Shown here: positions 43,279 to 55,546 of the stretch, piece by piece | How the letters are laid out: each line of letters begins with the position of its first letter | Position numbering within the stretch: position 1 is the stretch's first letter | From: Amaranthus tricolor | Lineage: Eukaryota; Streptophyta; Magnoliopsida; Caryophyllales; Amaranthaceae | NCBI RefSeq assembly: GCF_026212465.1 | Contig: NC_080056.1 | Coordinates: forward strand, 11,670,741 to 11,734,740 | Length of the DNA: 64,000 nt | Direction: 5' to 3' | Notes under the pieces: model-generated | Database searches by the model: none | What the model was told of the DNA's origin: nothing | The model's input: only the letters and a program-made list of their open reading frames with translations | Position numbers and translations under genes: made by a program

Positions 43279-46200
43279 TTTGCCCTGAGGATGTCCCAAC
43301 TGAGGGAAAGAAAATACAGCGTTTTGAGTTAGGTCTATCGTATGAGATCCAAAAACACATTGAGACTGATAGATATGATACGTTAGACCAGCTATACAAG
43401 AGAACTGCGCAAATTGGAAATGTTATCAGGAAGGAAAAAGAGAAGTTGGGCCATAGCGGAGAAAAGAGAAAAGAACTCGTGTATCAGAATGATACGAATG
43501 CGAGTAATCAAGTCCAAAATCAATTTAAGAAGCACAAACCGTTTGGAGGCTTTCAGGAGAAAGGTTTCCATTCTGGTCAAAACAGCAAGAATGGGGGAAA
43601 TTCGAGACTAGAGGCTAGAATGCAGAAGCCTTTGTATGATCGTAATGGGAAGGAAAGAATCTTCAACTGTAGGAGATGCCAAAAGAACCACCCAGGTAGG
43701 GACTGCCGGGGTGCGTTAGTGGACTGTTCTTACTGTGGTAAGCCGGGCCATAGAATGTACGAGTGTTATACTCGCATAGGACAACAAGAGTTGCAAGGAG
43801 GAAATCATAGAGGTTTCCAACAACAAAGACTCACTAACGGACGGAGTAGTAATGAAGCTGGTAGGGGGAATCACAATGGTGGAAGTTTTGGCCGAAACTT
43901 GGGAGGCGCCTCAAACCTTAGGTTTCCGGGAAATAACTCTGGTGTTCAGCAACGACTGGGAAATTCTAAAAACGAGAATTTCTTTTCAAGCCAACGTGGT
44001 AATCAAGGAGGTGTTACTACTTCTACCCAGAACGACGGCAGGCTTTCGGCAGTTAACTCGAGGGAGGCAGCGCAGGCGTCGGATGTGGTCATAGGTGCGT
44101 TCTGTATTAATACAAAATCCGTTAAAGTACTTTTTGATTCTGGTGCATCGTGCTCGTTTGTTTCAAAGTCTAGAGTTAAGGATTTAGAATTGGAGAACCC
44201 CGAGGAAACATCTTTTTCAGTTTCTACTCCTTCCGGGGAGATTTTTCATTGTAATACGTTGTTCCGTGAAGTGCCGGTTAAGATAGGGAAAGTAAAATTT
44301 CCAAGTAATTTATTTTCTCTAGAAATGGATGATTTAAATGTAATATTCGGGATGGATTGGCTAAGTAGATACAAAGCGATAATAGATTGTAAAGAACAGT
44401 CAGTGACTTTAAGTGGACCTAGGGGAGAGAAGGTTAAATATAGGAGTTTTCCTAAGGGACCGAGGATAAAAATTGTATCGTCATTGAAGGTTAGGAAGTT
44501 AATCAAGCAAGGGCAACCGTGGTTTCTGTGTAGTATAAGTAAAGTAGGGGAGCGGGAGTTGCAGCTTGAGAACATTCCAGTAGTCTGTGATTTTAGAGAT
44601 GTTTTTCCGGAAGAACTTCCTGGTATGCCGCCAAGAAGGGATGTGGATTTCTCGATTGATTTAATCCCTGGGACAGGGCCAATTTCAAAAGCTCCTTACC
44701 AAATGGCCCCAAAGGAGATGGAAGAATTGAAAGTCCAATTGGAGGAGTTGTTAGAGAAGGGTTATATAAGACCTAGTGTGTCGCCTTGGGGAGCCCCAGT
44801 GTTGTTTGTAAGGAAAAAGGACGGAACGATGCGTCTCTGTATTGATTACAGAGAACTTAATAAGGTCACTATTAAGAATAAGTACCCATTACCACGGATC
44901 GATGATCTTTCTGATCAGTTGCAAGGGGTAGGTGTCTTTTCCAAGATTGATCAACGGTCAGGGTATCATCAGTTACGTATCAAGGAGGAGGATATTAGTA
45001 AATCAGCTTTTAGAACCAGATACGGACACTTCGAATTTACCGTGATGCCTTTTGGGTTGACCAACGCACCTGCAGCATTTATGGGGTTGATGAATCGGGT
45101 TTTTAACGCGTATCTCGATAAGTGTGTGGTGGTGTTCATTGATGATATTTTGGTATATTCCAAGAACCAAGAAGAACATCGAGAGCATTTAAGGATAGTC
45201 TTGCAGATTCTGCGAGAGAATCTGTTGTATGCTAAGTTTTCGAAGTGTGAATTTTGGTTAGAGCAAGTGGCTTTTCTGGGTCACATTGTTTCTAAGGAAG
45301 GAATTTCTGTTGATCCAGCAAAAGTAGCAGCTGTTCGAGATTGGTCTACACCTCGAAATGTTACAGATATCCGGAGTTTCTTGGGATTAGCAGGATACTA
45401 TCGTCGTTTTGTGAAGGACTTTTCTCGCATCGCTCGTCCACTGACAGCCTTGATGAAGAAGGAAAAGAAGTTCGAATGGACTGAGGAGTGCGAGAGGGCA
45501 TTTCAGTTGTTGAAGGAGAAGTTAACTACAGCCCCTGTGTTGACCTTACCTGATCCATCCTTGGAATACTCCGTCTACAGTGACGCTTCCAAACATGGAT
45601 TAGGTTGTGTTTTAATGCAAGATAGAAAAGTGGTGGCGTATGCTTCACGTCAACTAAGGACTCATGAGGTGAATTATCCAACACATGACATGGAGTTAGC
45701 GGCTGTGGTTTTCGCATTGAAAATCTGGCGACATTATCTTTATGGTGTCAAATGCAAGGTCTTTACGGATCATAAAAGCTTGCAATTTTTGTTCACTCAA
45801 TCCGAGTTGAATTTGCGCCAACGACGTTGGTTAGAACTTATCAGTGATTATGATTTGGAGATTTCATATCACGAAGGCCGTGCGAATGTAGTTGCTGATG
45901 CCTTGAGCAGAAAATCGAGGCATTCAGTCTCAGCGTTAATAACCTCTGAGGAGTTGTGTAAGGAGTTTGGGAGAATGAACTTGGAGATAATCCAAGAAGG
46001 GGAATTGAAAGCCAAGTTGAGTGCCTTATCTATTCAACCTATCTTTTTCGAAGAGATTATGGCTAAGCAACTGGAAGACCCAAAGTTCATTAAACTTCGG
46101 GAGCAGATCAGTGAAGTGAAAGCTGAAGGTTTTACAATTCATAAGGACGGTAGTCTTCGTTTTAAAGGACGGTGGTGTGTGCCGGATGGGTGTGACTCCT

Positions 46201-47685
46201 TGAAGGAAAAATTATTGAACGAAGCTCATTATTCTAGATACTCGGTTCATCCTGGTGGAGATAAGATGTATCAAGATTTAAAATGCATGTTTTGGTGGTC
46301 AGGTATGAAAAAGAATATTGCAGATTTTGTTTCCAAGTGTTTAACGTGTCAAAAGGTTAAGAGTGAACATCGAAGACCAGCTAGGTTACTGCAACCTCTA
46401 GAAGTCCCGGTATGGAAGTGGGATGACATATCTATGGATTTCGTGTTAGGGTTGCCACGAACTAAGGCTGGTAATGATACTCTTTGGGTAATTGTGGATA
46501 GGCTTACTAAGTCTGCAAGGTTTATTCCGATGAACTGTAAGTGGGATATGGAACAACTTGCTCGTGCCTATATTAGATACGTTGTTCGATATCACGGAAT
46601 ACCTCGTACTATTGTCTCCGATCGTGATACTCGATACTTGTCACATTTTTGGAAATCATTACAGTAGGCTTTGGGAACCACTCTTCTTCATAGTACGTCT
46701 TTTCACCCTATGACGGATGGTCAGACTGAACGTGTCAATCAGATACTAGAAGACATGTTGAGAGCAATAGCCATGGAATGGCAAGGTTCATGGGATGAAC
46801 ATTTGGATTTAGTAGAATTCTCTTATAATAACAGTTATCAGGCAACGATTCAAATGGCTCCGTTTGAAGCACTTTATGGTCGTAAGTGCCATAGTCCTGT
46901 ATGTTGGGATGATTTTACTGAATCTGTCACCTTAGGACCTGATATGCTTATGCAAATGACTGAGAAAGTAAAGTTAATTCGCGACAAAATTAAGGCAGCC
47001 CAGGATAGACAAAAATCGTACGCCGATCTCCGACGTCGCCCTGATGAGTACGAAGTAGGCGACAAAGTTCTACTCCGTGTGTCTCCGATGAAAGGTGTGG
47101 TTCGTTTTGGTGCTCGTGGGAAGTTAAGCCCGCGTTTCATTGGTCCCTATGATATTGTGGAGCGGATTGGGAAGTTAGCTTACCGGTTAGCGTTACCTAA
47201 TGCGCTGGGTAAGGTTCATGACGTTTTTCATATCTCCCAGTTAAAACGTTATGTTGCGGCTTCTTCGCATGTCTTAGACCCGAAACAGTTAGAACTTGAT
47301 GAAAGCCTCACATATGAAGAGCAACCTGTTCAGATTTTAGATAGAAAGGTTCACAGTACTCGTCAAAAAGATGTTGCAATGGTTAAGGTTCTATGGTCCA
47401 ATCATCGGTCACAAGAGGCAACTTGGGAAACAGAAGTTCAATGCGAGAGAAGTATCCGTATCTTTTTCCTCAGTTTAGTAAGTTACGGGGACGTAACTTT
47501 TTAAGGGGGGTAGGAAGCGGTAGAATTTTGCGCGCTTTGAGGTTTATTTTGATCTATTTCTTTTGTTGTGTGCTTGTTTTGTCGTTTTTATGTGTGTGAT
47601 TGTTGTGTGTTTTGTGTTTGATTTTTGTGTGTTTGTGTTTGTACGTTGAGGTTTTGGGGTCAAAACCTTTTTAAGGGGGGTAGTC

Positions 47686-47711
47686 TGTAACACCCCGATA
47701 TTTTTCCGATG
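47686..47711 (+). repeat. Stub of the original chromovirus 3' LTR
   Basis: Follows the second polypurine tract and reads TGTAACACCCCGATATTTTT then CCGAT. It matches the first 25 bases of the 5' LTR with one difference (C for T at position 11), then switches to the duplicated copia block. Confidence 0.85.
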
Positions 47712-47715
47712 TTTT

Positions 47716-49769
47716 TCATCAATGCATGAAGATGTTTTTCATGGGTAGATGGGGTGGCAAAGGGGTAATGTCTGTTGGGTCATGTAAAAAAGGCGTAGTG
47801 TTAGGAAGATAAAAAGGTAATGGGGTTGTAGGGTGTGTAGGTTTTAGATGATAGGGAAATATTTTTCATGGAAAAGGATATCCCTGGATACACGAAATTT
47901 TTTTGTCTTCAGATTGTATACTTAATATGCCTTTTGAGCAAGTGGGTACCCAACAAAAATGCAAGGATCAGATCTAACTTGGAATTTCTTTCTTCCTTGT
48001 TTCAAAGTGGTCACATAGCATAAACATCCATAGGCCTTTAGAATGGTATGATCTGGTTTAATACCATAAAGCTTCTCATAAGGAGATATATTACCCAAAG
48101 ATTGTAGAGGCATTCTGTTTATTAGATATGTTGTACTTTGGACAACATCTCCCTAAAAAGAAATGAGCAAATTAGACTGAAACGACAACGCCCTTGCTGT
48201 CTCAATGAGATGGCGATGTTTACTCTCCACAACCCCGTTTTGTTGAGGGGTTTCAGGACAACTTTTTTGGTGTAGAATTCCTTTGTCAAGGAATAATTTC
48301 AACATATCGCCTTCAAAAAATTCTTTCGCGTTGTCACTACGAATTTTTTTGACATTAGTATCAAATTTATTTTCAACATCTGAAAGAAAATGTCGTAAGG
48401 CAGTTACTCATTGATTTTTGGATTTTAGAAGATATAGCCAAGTTGTTCTTGTATAGTCATCTACAATAGTAAGAAACATAGTACAACCATTGTATGTAGG
48501 ATGAACATAGGGACCCCACAAATCTATATGCAACAATTCAAAAGCATGTCCTGATTTTATCTCACTATTTTTAAAAGACAACCTCCTTTGGCATGTAAGT
48601 GGGCATATTGTGCATACTAGAGAATCTTGAACATATGAGATAGGGAGATGAGGATAGATGATTTTTAGTCTTTCGAAGGGTATATGACCATGACGCAAGT
48701 GAAACAACTTATTTCATTAATCATGTCAAGGCTAGTAGTAAGATATAACAAGCTATCTTTAGGAGTAGGTGACTCTTTATGCAAGTCTTCATAAGGTCTT
48801 TTGTCTTGTGTGTAATATAGTCCCTTCTTGAGTTTACCAAGATGTGAGACCTTTTTCTTGGAATGGTCCTGGAACCAAAAATCAAAAGATAAGAAGGTGA
48901 GTACAATATCACTATCATGACAAAGCTTCTGTACCGAAATTAAATTGAAATGGAGTTCGGGTACAAATAACACGTTCTTGAGAATAATGTTGTCACTGAG
49001 TTGTACATCTCCCATCATGGTTACTCTTAGTTTGGTTCCATCAGGTTTGGTAACTTCATGTTTGTTACCATCAACATTTTGACAGTGTTGCACAAGTGAT
49101 CTGTTGCACCACTGTCAATTATCCAATTATTTGAAAAAAATTTTGAAACAAGGCAAATGGTACCTGCTAAGTTCCCAGAGACTATCATATTAGCATCATC
49201 AGTAGGTCTAGCTTCCTTCTCTTCTGCATTACTTTCTTTCTTGTTGAGAAAATTAAGCAAATTATTCAATTACTTAGTGGTTAATCCAGTTCCACCAAAA
49301 TCACCATCATGCTCTTTGTTATCAATTTGGATGTTCGCTGCCATCTTTTTCCCTTTTCCATCTAGATAACCGTGGATCTTGAAACATCTTTGAATAGAGT
49401 GTCCCTTAATTTTGAAAAAATCACAAAAATAATTGTTCCTCTTGTTACCTCCACCATTGTAGTTAAGAGTTCTTTTAAATCCATCAACCTTTTCATAACC
49501 TTTGTCATAGTTCTTTCCTCTCTCTGTAGTAAATGCCATTGACTCAATTGGTGTAGCAATTTTGGCTATATCCTTGTGTCTTTCTTCCTGCACCAACATT
49601 CTATATGCACTTTGAATAGTAGGTAAATCATACATTAATAAGATATTAGTACAGACCTGATTGAACTGGTCATTAAGTCTCATCAAGAAATGTATAAGCC
49701 TTTGATCTTGCTGTATCTTCAAGAACTTTTTGGTTAATGCACAAGAACAGCCGTTACAGGTACACATAG
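47716..49769 (-). pseudogene. Duplicated copia gag C-terminus, protease and integrase
   Basis: Same content as 34904-36957: gag with the degenerate knuckle (here open from 49767 because the TAG of copy 1 is absent), protease WIIDSGATDHLC, and integrase up to SLGNISPYEKLYG. It is stranded between the chromovirus pol and its end LTR, so it is a rearrangement product. Confidence 0.9.
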
Positions 49770-52136
49770 TGTAACACCCTGATATTTTTCCGATATATTA
49801 AATGATTTGCTAGTAATATTATTATTATTATTATTATTTTTTAGAAGACTATATTATTTATTAAATTATATTAAATTAATTATTTTGTTAGTAGGTTAGA
49901 TCATGAGACTTCAACTTTTAAGGCAATTTAAACCATTTTAAGTCCAAACCTTTTTCCTAACCTATCTTAATTTCAAAAAAAAAATAAAAAAATAAATGGG
50001 AAGTGGAATGGATGGCCGGCCATATGGAGTAAGGATGGGAGATTAGTAACTTCTTAGGAATATTGAAAGGTTAAGGAATTATTGCCTTCCATAAGTATTG
50101 CCTTAATTTTCCTTAATTGCCTTATTTCCTTAATCTCTTAATTTTCCTTACATCTTTTCATTCCAATCCATTTGCAAGTAAGAAAAACACTCCCAAAACC
50201 CTCAAATTCCCACGCCTAATTCTCCATTGATTCATTAATTTTGGTGTTTTGTTCTTGAGCAATTGTGAGTAATTCTTAATCTAGTTTTTATTTTTTAATT
50301 TTAATTTAAATTTCTATGATTTTTATGTGTGTTATTTTATAGTTTATGATTTGTTCATGATTTAAAAATTCATGTGTGAAAGTATGATGTATTTTCTATC
50401 TAAATTGATGTATGTTTTTTTTAGGGTTTTGGATATGTTTACATATGTGTGAAGAAATTGTTTGATGGATGATTGAAAATATATATATATATATATAAAT
50501 GGATGTTCATAGAAAAAAAATGTATGTGGTGTTAGGAATTTATTTATTTTTATTGATTAGTAGAAGGAATTTATAATGTTGGTAAAAAAAAAATATATAT
50601 GTATATATGTGATGTGTATGTGTGAAAACATTTGTGTAAAAAGAACTATATTGAAAAAAAATATATAATAATAATTCATTAAAATTTATTTTTATGTAAA
50701 TTTTGTTGTTTAGATTTAATAGGACATAAAGCATTGATATTTATATTTTTGTGATAAAAAAAATGATGGAATGACAAAATCCCGTAGGTTTTGAAAATGG
50801 TGAAAAAAATGTGTTTTTAAAACATTTTTGGCTTTGAAATTAAGTTAAAAATACTTATACTATGTTATAAATTATGAAAATTGGTACCCGGGGGTTTTGA
50901 CGCCTTCTGGACACAACGGTGAAGTCGGATTTTCAATTTGACATTTTTAAGTTGAGTTTCTGGACAGATTGTATAGGCTGTCCTGTTTTGTGTATTTATC
51001 ATGTTATAGTATGAGATAGATGTTCATGATTGTGTGTAGTATTCTAGGTATGGATGTGATTGAATATGTGTATGTTGGATGATTTGAGGAAAATGTGTAT
51101 GTGTGCTTATTTCCCGAATACGATTGAACCTTGTAGGAAGTCGATTCGTGACCGGAAATTGATAAAGACGCTTGTGAGTTGGTTATCTTGCTTAAGGTAT
51201 GTACACGCAGCGTGGTTCGCATTAGTCCGATATATCATATAATAATGATATACAAAAGTAAAGCATGGATATATAGTACGAATAATGTTATCTTTCGAAT
51301 CAATAATTTTTATACATTGTTTTGATAAGCAGAGGTAGTATGACCTCACTAACTTTAAAGTGGACGTAGTATGACGTCAATTGGTGGAAAAGAATTACTC
51401 GCGGTATATGAGGGCATTATGAGCCACCGCGGGGGTATGCATACTTAACCATAGGCACCGAAGTAAGGCGAGTGTCTATGGTAGAGACTTGCTTAGGGGT
51501 TAGCTCCCCCTAATGTATTGTCTCACTTATGGAGTTTGGAGTGTACCGGCAGTATGGCTGGATAGTACAGCAGTATGGCTGACTAACCTTTACATGAAAA
51601 TAATTATTCTTAATAAGCATGATCGAAGCATAAGGTTCTGTGAATCGTCAGCTAATAAATTAAAACTTTCTCTTGTGTTTTTATTTATTTGGTATGCGAC
51701 GTTTGCTGACGTGTACTTTTGGTCTTAACGACCCTGCGATGATGTTGTTACCTATCTGGGCAATGACTAGCAGTAAGTTAAGTTGCAGGTCTGGGAAGTG
51801 AGGATTGTCCCTTGAAGAAATAAATTACTAGGATAGAGAAGTCTTGATAAGAACTTCAAAATTTAGTTTAAAGAACATTTGGTTTTTATGAGGCGATTTT
51901 CGTTCACAAGTTGTAATAAGTAGATTTAACTTTTCGTTCTTATCCGCTGCTAAGAATTTCTTATTATCTAGTAGTTCATAATAACGCTATTAGAACTCGA
52001 TCCGCACGTTTTCCTTAACTTCAAAACCGTTTTAAACTGTTTTCTAACATCCCGGTTTGACTCGGATTATAGTTGTCTCGTTTTTAAAAGGTCATCTTCT
52101 CTTTTCGTACGACCCGAGTTATTCTGAGATGTTACA
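49770..52136 (+). repeat. End LTR of the chromovirus (2367 bp), mosaic
   Basis: Exactly the length of 36958-39324. No difference was seen in its first about 2,090 bases; four substitutions fall in its last 276 bases. This fits a copied 5' part joined to the original 3' LTR tail. Confidence 0.9.
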
Positions 52137-52622
52137 CATAGGTAGTGGATCAAGGTGGTCAATCTCGTCCTAAAGAGACTTCACTCTTGTGAAGTAATCG
52201 ACAACGTTCATGGAGGAATTTCGGTTTAGATGCTAATTCTTCTTGCAAGCTGTATAGTTGAGCAGAGGAAAACTTATCAAATCTTTCTTCTAAGTCTTCC
52301 CAAATCTCTTATGCATTACTCTAATATATGATACTCTTGACAACAACTCTATCAAGAGAAGCTATAATCCAACCTATGACCATATTATTGCATCTCTCCC
52401 AACATTTAGAGTCCTTAGATTCAGACGCAGGCTTAGATGCAGATCCATTAACAAAGCTCATTTTATTTTTGCTGTAAGTCCTATTATCGCGGACCTCTTC
52501 CAGTCGGCATAACCGAAGCCATCAAAGGGCGTGAAAACTAGCTTAATTCCTGCATGATCCGAGGGATGCAGATAGTAAATACTTGCTGGATTTTATGTAG
52601 AGTCAATTTCTTGTGAGGACAT
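52137..52622 (-). pseudogene. Copia gag N-terminal part, separated from the rest by gypsy
   Basis: Minus-strand start ATG at 52622 (MSSQEIDST), then a stop and YYLHPSDHAGIKLVFTPFDG, the usual copia gag head. KCWERCNNMVIGW follows. It breaks at 52137, where the gypsy element entered, and continues at 36957; the target duplication CATAG is present on both sides. Confidence 0.82.
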
Positions 52623-52714
52623 GATTAAAGAATAAGATGAGAGGAAAAAAAAGATGGATAAAAGAGAAATAAAGAATCAGATATTAAGGAGAACCAATAG
52701 AGGCTCTGATACCA

Positions 52715-53025
52715 TGTTATAGGTATAGAGTGCACACCATAAATGACTTACTGATGAAGAAGAGAGGTTTTTAGAAGAAAGAAAGAAAGAGCTATTATTA
52801 TTGATTATTTTGAATTACAAAGTACAGGAGCACTTATATAACAAATATCAAAAGACCTAACAAACTTTGCTAAAGGAAAATAACAAACTGGAAGGCAATA
52901 ACAAACCACTAGCTGACGTGTACAAAAGAATAACAAACTTAAAGAAAACGATTTAAGTAACAGAATAATCTATAATGGGTTGTGTACTGATAGCCTTGGC
53001 GCCAATATTATCAATAGTCTTAACA
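52715..53025 (-). repeat. 5' LTR of nested copia element
   Basis: On the minus strand it starts TGTTAAGACTATTG and ends TATAACA, directly before the primer site. It contains a GAAAGAAAGAAAGAGC run shared with the 3' copy. Confidence 0.88.
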
Positions 53026-53030
53026 ACTAG

Positions 53031-53672
53031 TAATAAAGTGAAAATAAATAATAAATAGGAAAAATTATTCTGAATAATTCGATCGATTGACCAATACTTG
53101 TAAATAATCCCATCTTTTGAAAAATTTTAAATAATCCATCCTTTTCATTCATTTTGATGTGAATGGACCCTCGAAAAACTAAACTGACTATTCCAGGTTA
53201 CTTTTAGCCGCTACATTCGACATGTCATCCTCCTCCTTTTTTATAAGCTTGCTTCTACGGAGTAAATCCATATTCAACCCCAAAATAGGAGAGAGAAAAA
53301 AACATTTACATTTGTAATTTAGTGAAACTCTTAATAAATTTAAAAGGTATATGAACTGTAATTTCTCTTTCTCTCGAAGTGTTGGTTCAATTTCCAGAAA
53401 TTATGTGATGTGTTAGCATGGTTTCAAAACAAAGTTACCAAGGGTGAAGAAAGATTTCCCGCTAGTGAGAATTTTTATTGGTATCCAAAATGAAGAAGAA
53501 GAGGTAGATTATGACTTTATTAAAGGTTAAAAATATTTTTTAATTAGAAAAATTAAAGGTGTTTGAATAATTTAAAAGGAAAAAGAATTTACTGGTTGTA
53601 ATCAATTCTTGCAATAAAGGTCTATCCGTAACAAAAAGTATAAAAATATACAATAAGTTAGAATATTTTCGA
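53031..53672. other. AT-rich spacer between copia and MULE 2
   Basis: No gene recognised. It ends with the MULE 2 target duplication AATATTTTC (53664-53672). Confidence 0.5.
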
Positions 53673-53791
53673 ATCTTTTCCCATAACATGGCTGAAAAAA
53701 AAATAATTCCCACTTTGCATTATGTGGGAAAGTATTTCCCATAATACCGTCCACGTGGAAATTTGCTTTTTTTAAAAAAAATTTTCAGACA

Positions 53792-53923
53792 AAACCGCCA
53801 CTTGAGATGGCGGTTTGCCTTAAGCACCAAACCGCCACATGAAGTGGCAGTTTGGTCAAGGCAAACCGCCATCTCAAGTGGCGGTTTGGTCCCTGGTAAA
53901 CCGCCACTTCATGTGGCGGTTTG
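53792..53923 (+). repeat. MULE 2 left palindrome array (four units)
   Basis: Four successive palindromes of about 25 bp, each made of AAACCGCC arms around a short centre (CTTGAGAT, CATGAAGT, ATCTCAAG, CTTCATGT). Adjacent units are also inverted to each other (GGCAAACCGCC versus GGCGGTTTGCC), so larger hairpins are possible. Confidence 0.85.
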
Positions 53924-53978
53924 CTTGTGGCCTGAAATTTTTTTTTCTTTCATTTTAAAATAGTGAACGCAACATGCA

Positions 53979-54479
53979 TTAAACTAGTTCAATACCATCT
54001 ATTCCATAATAATCAATTACGAACCGGCTTGATTTGAAAAAATTAATTATGAAAATAATGCAAAGATATATTCCATCTAGTAGCTCATGAACTATTGCTG
54101 GCCAATTTCCCTCTCCATGACCAATCACTGCTTGTCCTTCAATGGGCAGTCCCATGATAACTGCCACATCTTGCAACGTGATCGTTGCCTCGCCAACTGT
54201 GAGGTGGAACGTATGTGTCTCCGGCATCCACCTCTCCACCAATGCAGTGATAAGAGCTCGATCGAGCTCTAAGCCCCTGCCCAACAACCTGTGAATGTAT
54301 CTGAATCCAGCTAGTTCGACTACCTCTAATACCTTGTCATCCACCTCCCACTGTAATGTACTTGCCTGGTAGTGCTGACGAGTAACCAATTGGGCAGTGG
54401 AGCCCTCCCACGCAGCTATGCTCCTGTGTGTCGCTTGAAGCGTAAGCACTGATGGATCAACTGGGCCCGGCATCGCCAT
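53979..54479 (-). pseudogene. PMD (MAIN-like) protein, truncated, in MULE 2
   Basis: Start chosen at ATG 54479 (MAMPGPVDPSVLTLQ), which parallels MDPAAPGPHDHSVLT of the MULE 1 copy. Then WEVDDKVLEVVELAGFRYIH, and the PMD core DRALITALVERWMPETHTFH, LTVGEATITLQDVAVIMG and LPIEGQAV. The reading stops being PMD-like after VHELLDG and ends at 53979, giving 166 aa against several hundred for complete family members. It is a better preserved N-terminal half than in MULE 1, but the C-terminal half is deleted. It could encode a short PMD peptide. Confidence 0.75.
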
Positions 54480-55131
54480 GATCACTGTTACATACATAAG
54501 TGTCACAAACATGTTTTTCATGTGATTTTACATACACTTTATTGTTGATTATGAGTAAGGGAAGTGTAAATGTGAATACAAGAATTTCTCATATTAAGGT
54601 ATTAGAACACTTATTAGAACTTTCAATTCAAATATAAAGCTAAAAATACCATGAATATATACTAAAACCATTAAACTAACCCAACAAAGTAATAAACTTT
54701 CATTAAGGCATTTCATCAAACACTTTATATGCATAGAAACCAAATCATAAAATTCAACTACAAATGTGTAAAATGTAAGCTCAAATCATGAAATCAAGAG
54801 AATGTAACAAGCAATTAATGTATTTATAACTTTAAATGACAACAATAATGAACAAAATATTCAATTTGCAAATTGAAATAAATTAAGGTTTATATTAATA
54901 CCTTAAATGATGATGAAAATGAACAAGTAAAGAAGGAGAAGATGAGAATGTAGTTGATTAATTTAGTTGAATGAGAGGAATTGTGAATATGAAGTAAATG
55001 AGGATTGAAGAAATTTTTTTTTAGAGAACAACCCGCAGCTTGAAATGGCAAATGAAGTAAAGTGAAGAAAGAAAACCAGAAACTGGGGTTTTGTACAGCC
55101 ATAAAACCGCCACTTGAAGTGGCGGTTTGAT

Positions 55132-55250
<119 letters not shown>

Positions 55251-55546
55251 AAAAAAACGGAAATTCATCTATACCGCCATTTCATATAGCGTTTTAGTTC
55301 AGATTTCTAAACAAAATCGCCATTTCATGTGGCGGTTATATAAAAAAAAAATTAAAAACTGATCCTACGTGGACGGTATGTTGGGAAATACTTTCTCATG
55401 ATACGTAAAGTGGGAATTATTGTTTTTGGGGGCAATATTATGGAAAAACACTCAATATTTTCAAGAGGTAGAGTTATTAAAAAAAAAAGACAAATAGATT
55501 GAATAATTCAAAACAACTTTTTCCTAATAAAAATACACTAATACTA

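Larger units (their letters stand above)
40891..47599 (+). pseudogene. Chromovirus gag-pol with chromodomain, disrupted
   Basis: Starts ATG 40891 (MPPFLKRSVPRGNSDR), with in-frame TAG at 40957 and 41035. Gag (WLREFDKLFSVVRCP, WEGFKGALRDQFYP) runs to 41385, is interrupted by an inverted fragment, and resumes at about 43281 ([14 protein letters not shown]). Then: knuckle [14 protein letters not shown]; protease FDSGASCSF (44133); RT with [20 protein letters not shown] and catalytic FIDD (45135-45146); RNase [11 protein letters not shown] and [14 protein letters not shown]; integrase zinc region with CLTCQKVK; core D residues in SMDFVLGLP and [12 protein letters not shown] at 46665-46667 before the third catalytic residue in DGQTERVN; then the GPYDIVERIGKLAYRL linker and chromodomain VQILDRK...VKVLWSNH...EATWE. 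A frameshift near 47435 changes the last residues. Damaged, though each domain is well preserved. Confidence 0.92.
36958..52136 (+). mobile_element. Ty3/gypsy chromovirus inserted in copia gag, later rearranged
   Basis: 5' LTR 36958-39324, primer site 39327-39338, acidic ORF 39613-40533, gag-pol 40891 to about 47599 with C-terminal chromodomain, two polypurine tracts (TTAAGGGGGG at 47501-47510 and 47671-47680), a 3' LTR stub at 47686, the duplicated block, and an end LTR 49770-52136. The outer duplication CATAG is perfect (36953-36957, 52137-52141). Integrase followed by a chromodomain, and long LTRs, indicate a Tekay/Del-like chromovirus. Confidence 0.9.
47716..52136. repeat. 4.42 kb direct duplication, copy 2
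   Basis: Second copy of 34904-39324. Its left edge joins a 26-bp stub of the original 3' LTR (47686-47711) within a GATGT-like microhomology. Its right edge ends at the chromovirus target duplication CATAG (52137-52141). Confidence 0.93.
31593..53025 (-). mobile_element. Ty1/copia retrotransposon opened by nested hAT and gypsy elements
   Basis: LTRs are 31593-31892 (3') and 52715-53025 (5'). They share GGTATAGAGTGCACACCAT and CTAGCTGACGTGTACAAAAG. A perfect primer site lies beside the 5' LTR (minus strand TGGTATCAGAGC, 52703-52714), and a polypurine tract beside the 3' LTR (minus strand GAGAAGGGGG, about 31893-31902). The flanks ATTAG and ACTAG are a near-perfect 5-bp duplication. Subtracting the hAT element (31958-33253) and the gypsy complex (36958-52136) leaves about 4.9 kb, the normal size of a copia element. 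Coding order on the minus strand is gag, protease, integrase, RT, RNase H. Confidence 0.9.

Noticed and set aside
49362..52136. A second independent copia/gypsy insertion
   Set aside because: The constant 12,812-bp offset with 34904-39324, including the same CATAG junction, shows a segmental copy rather than separate insertions.
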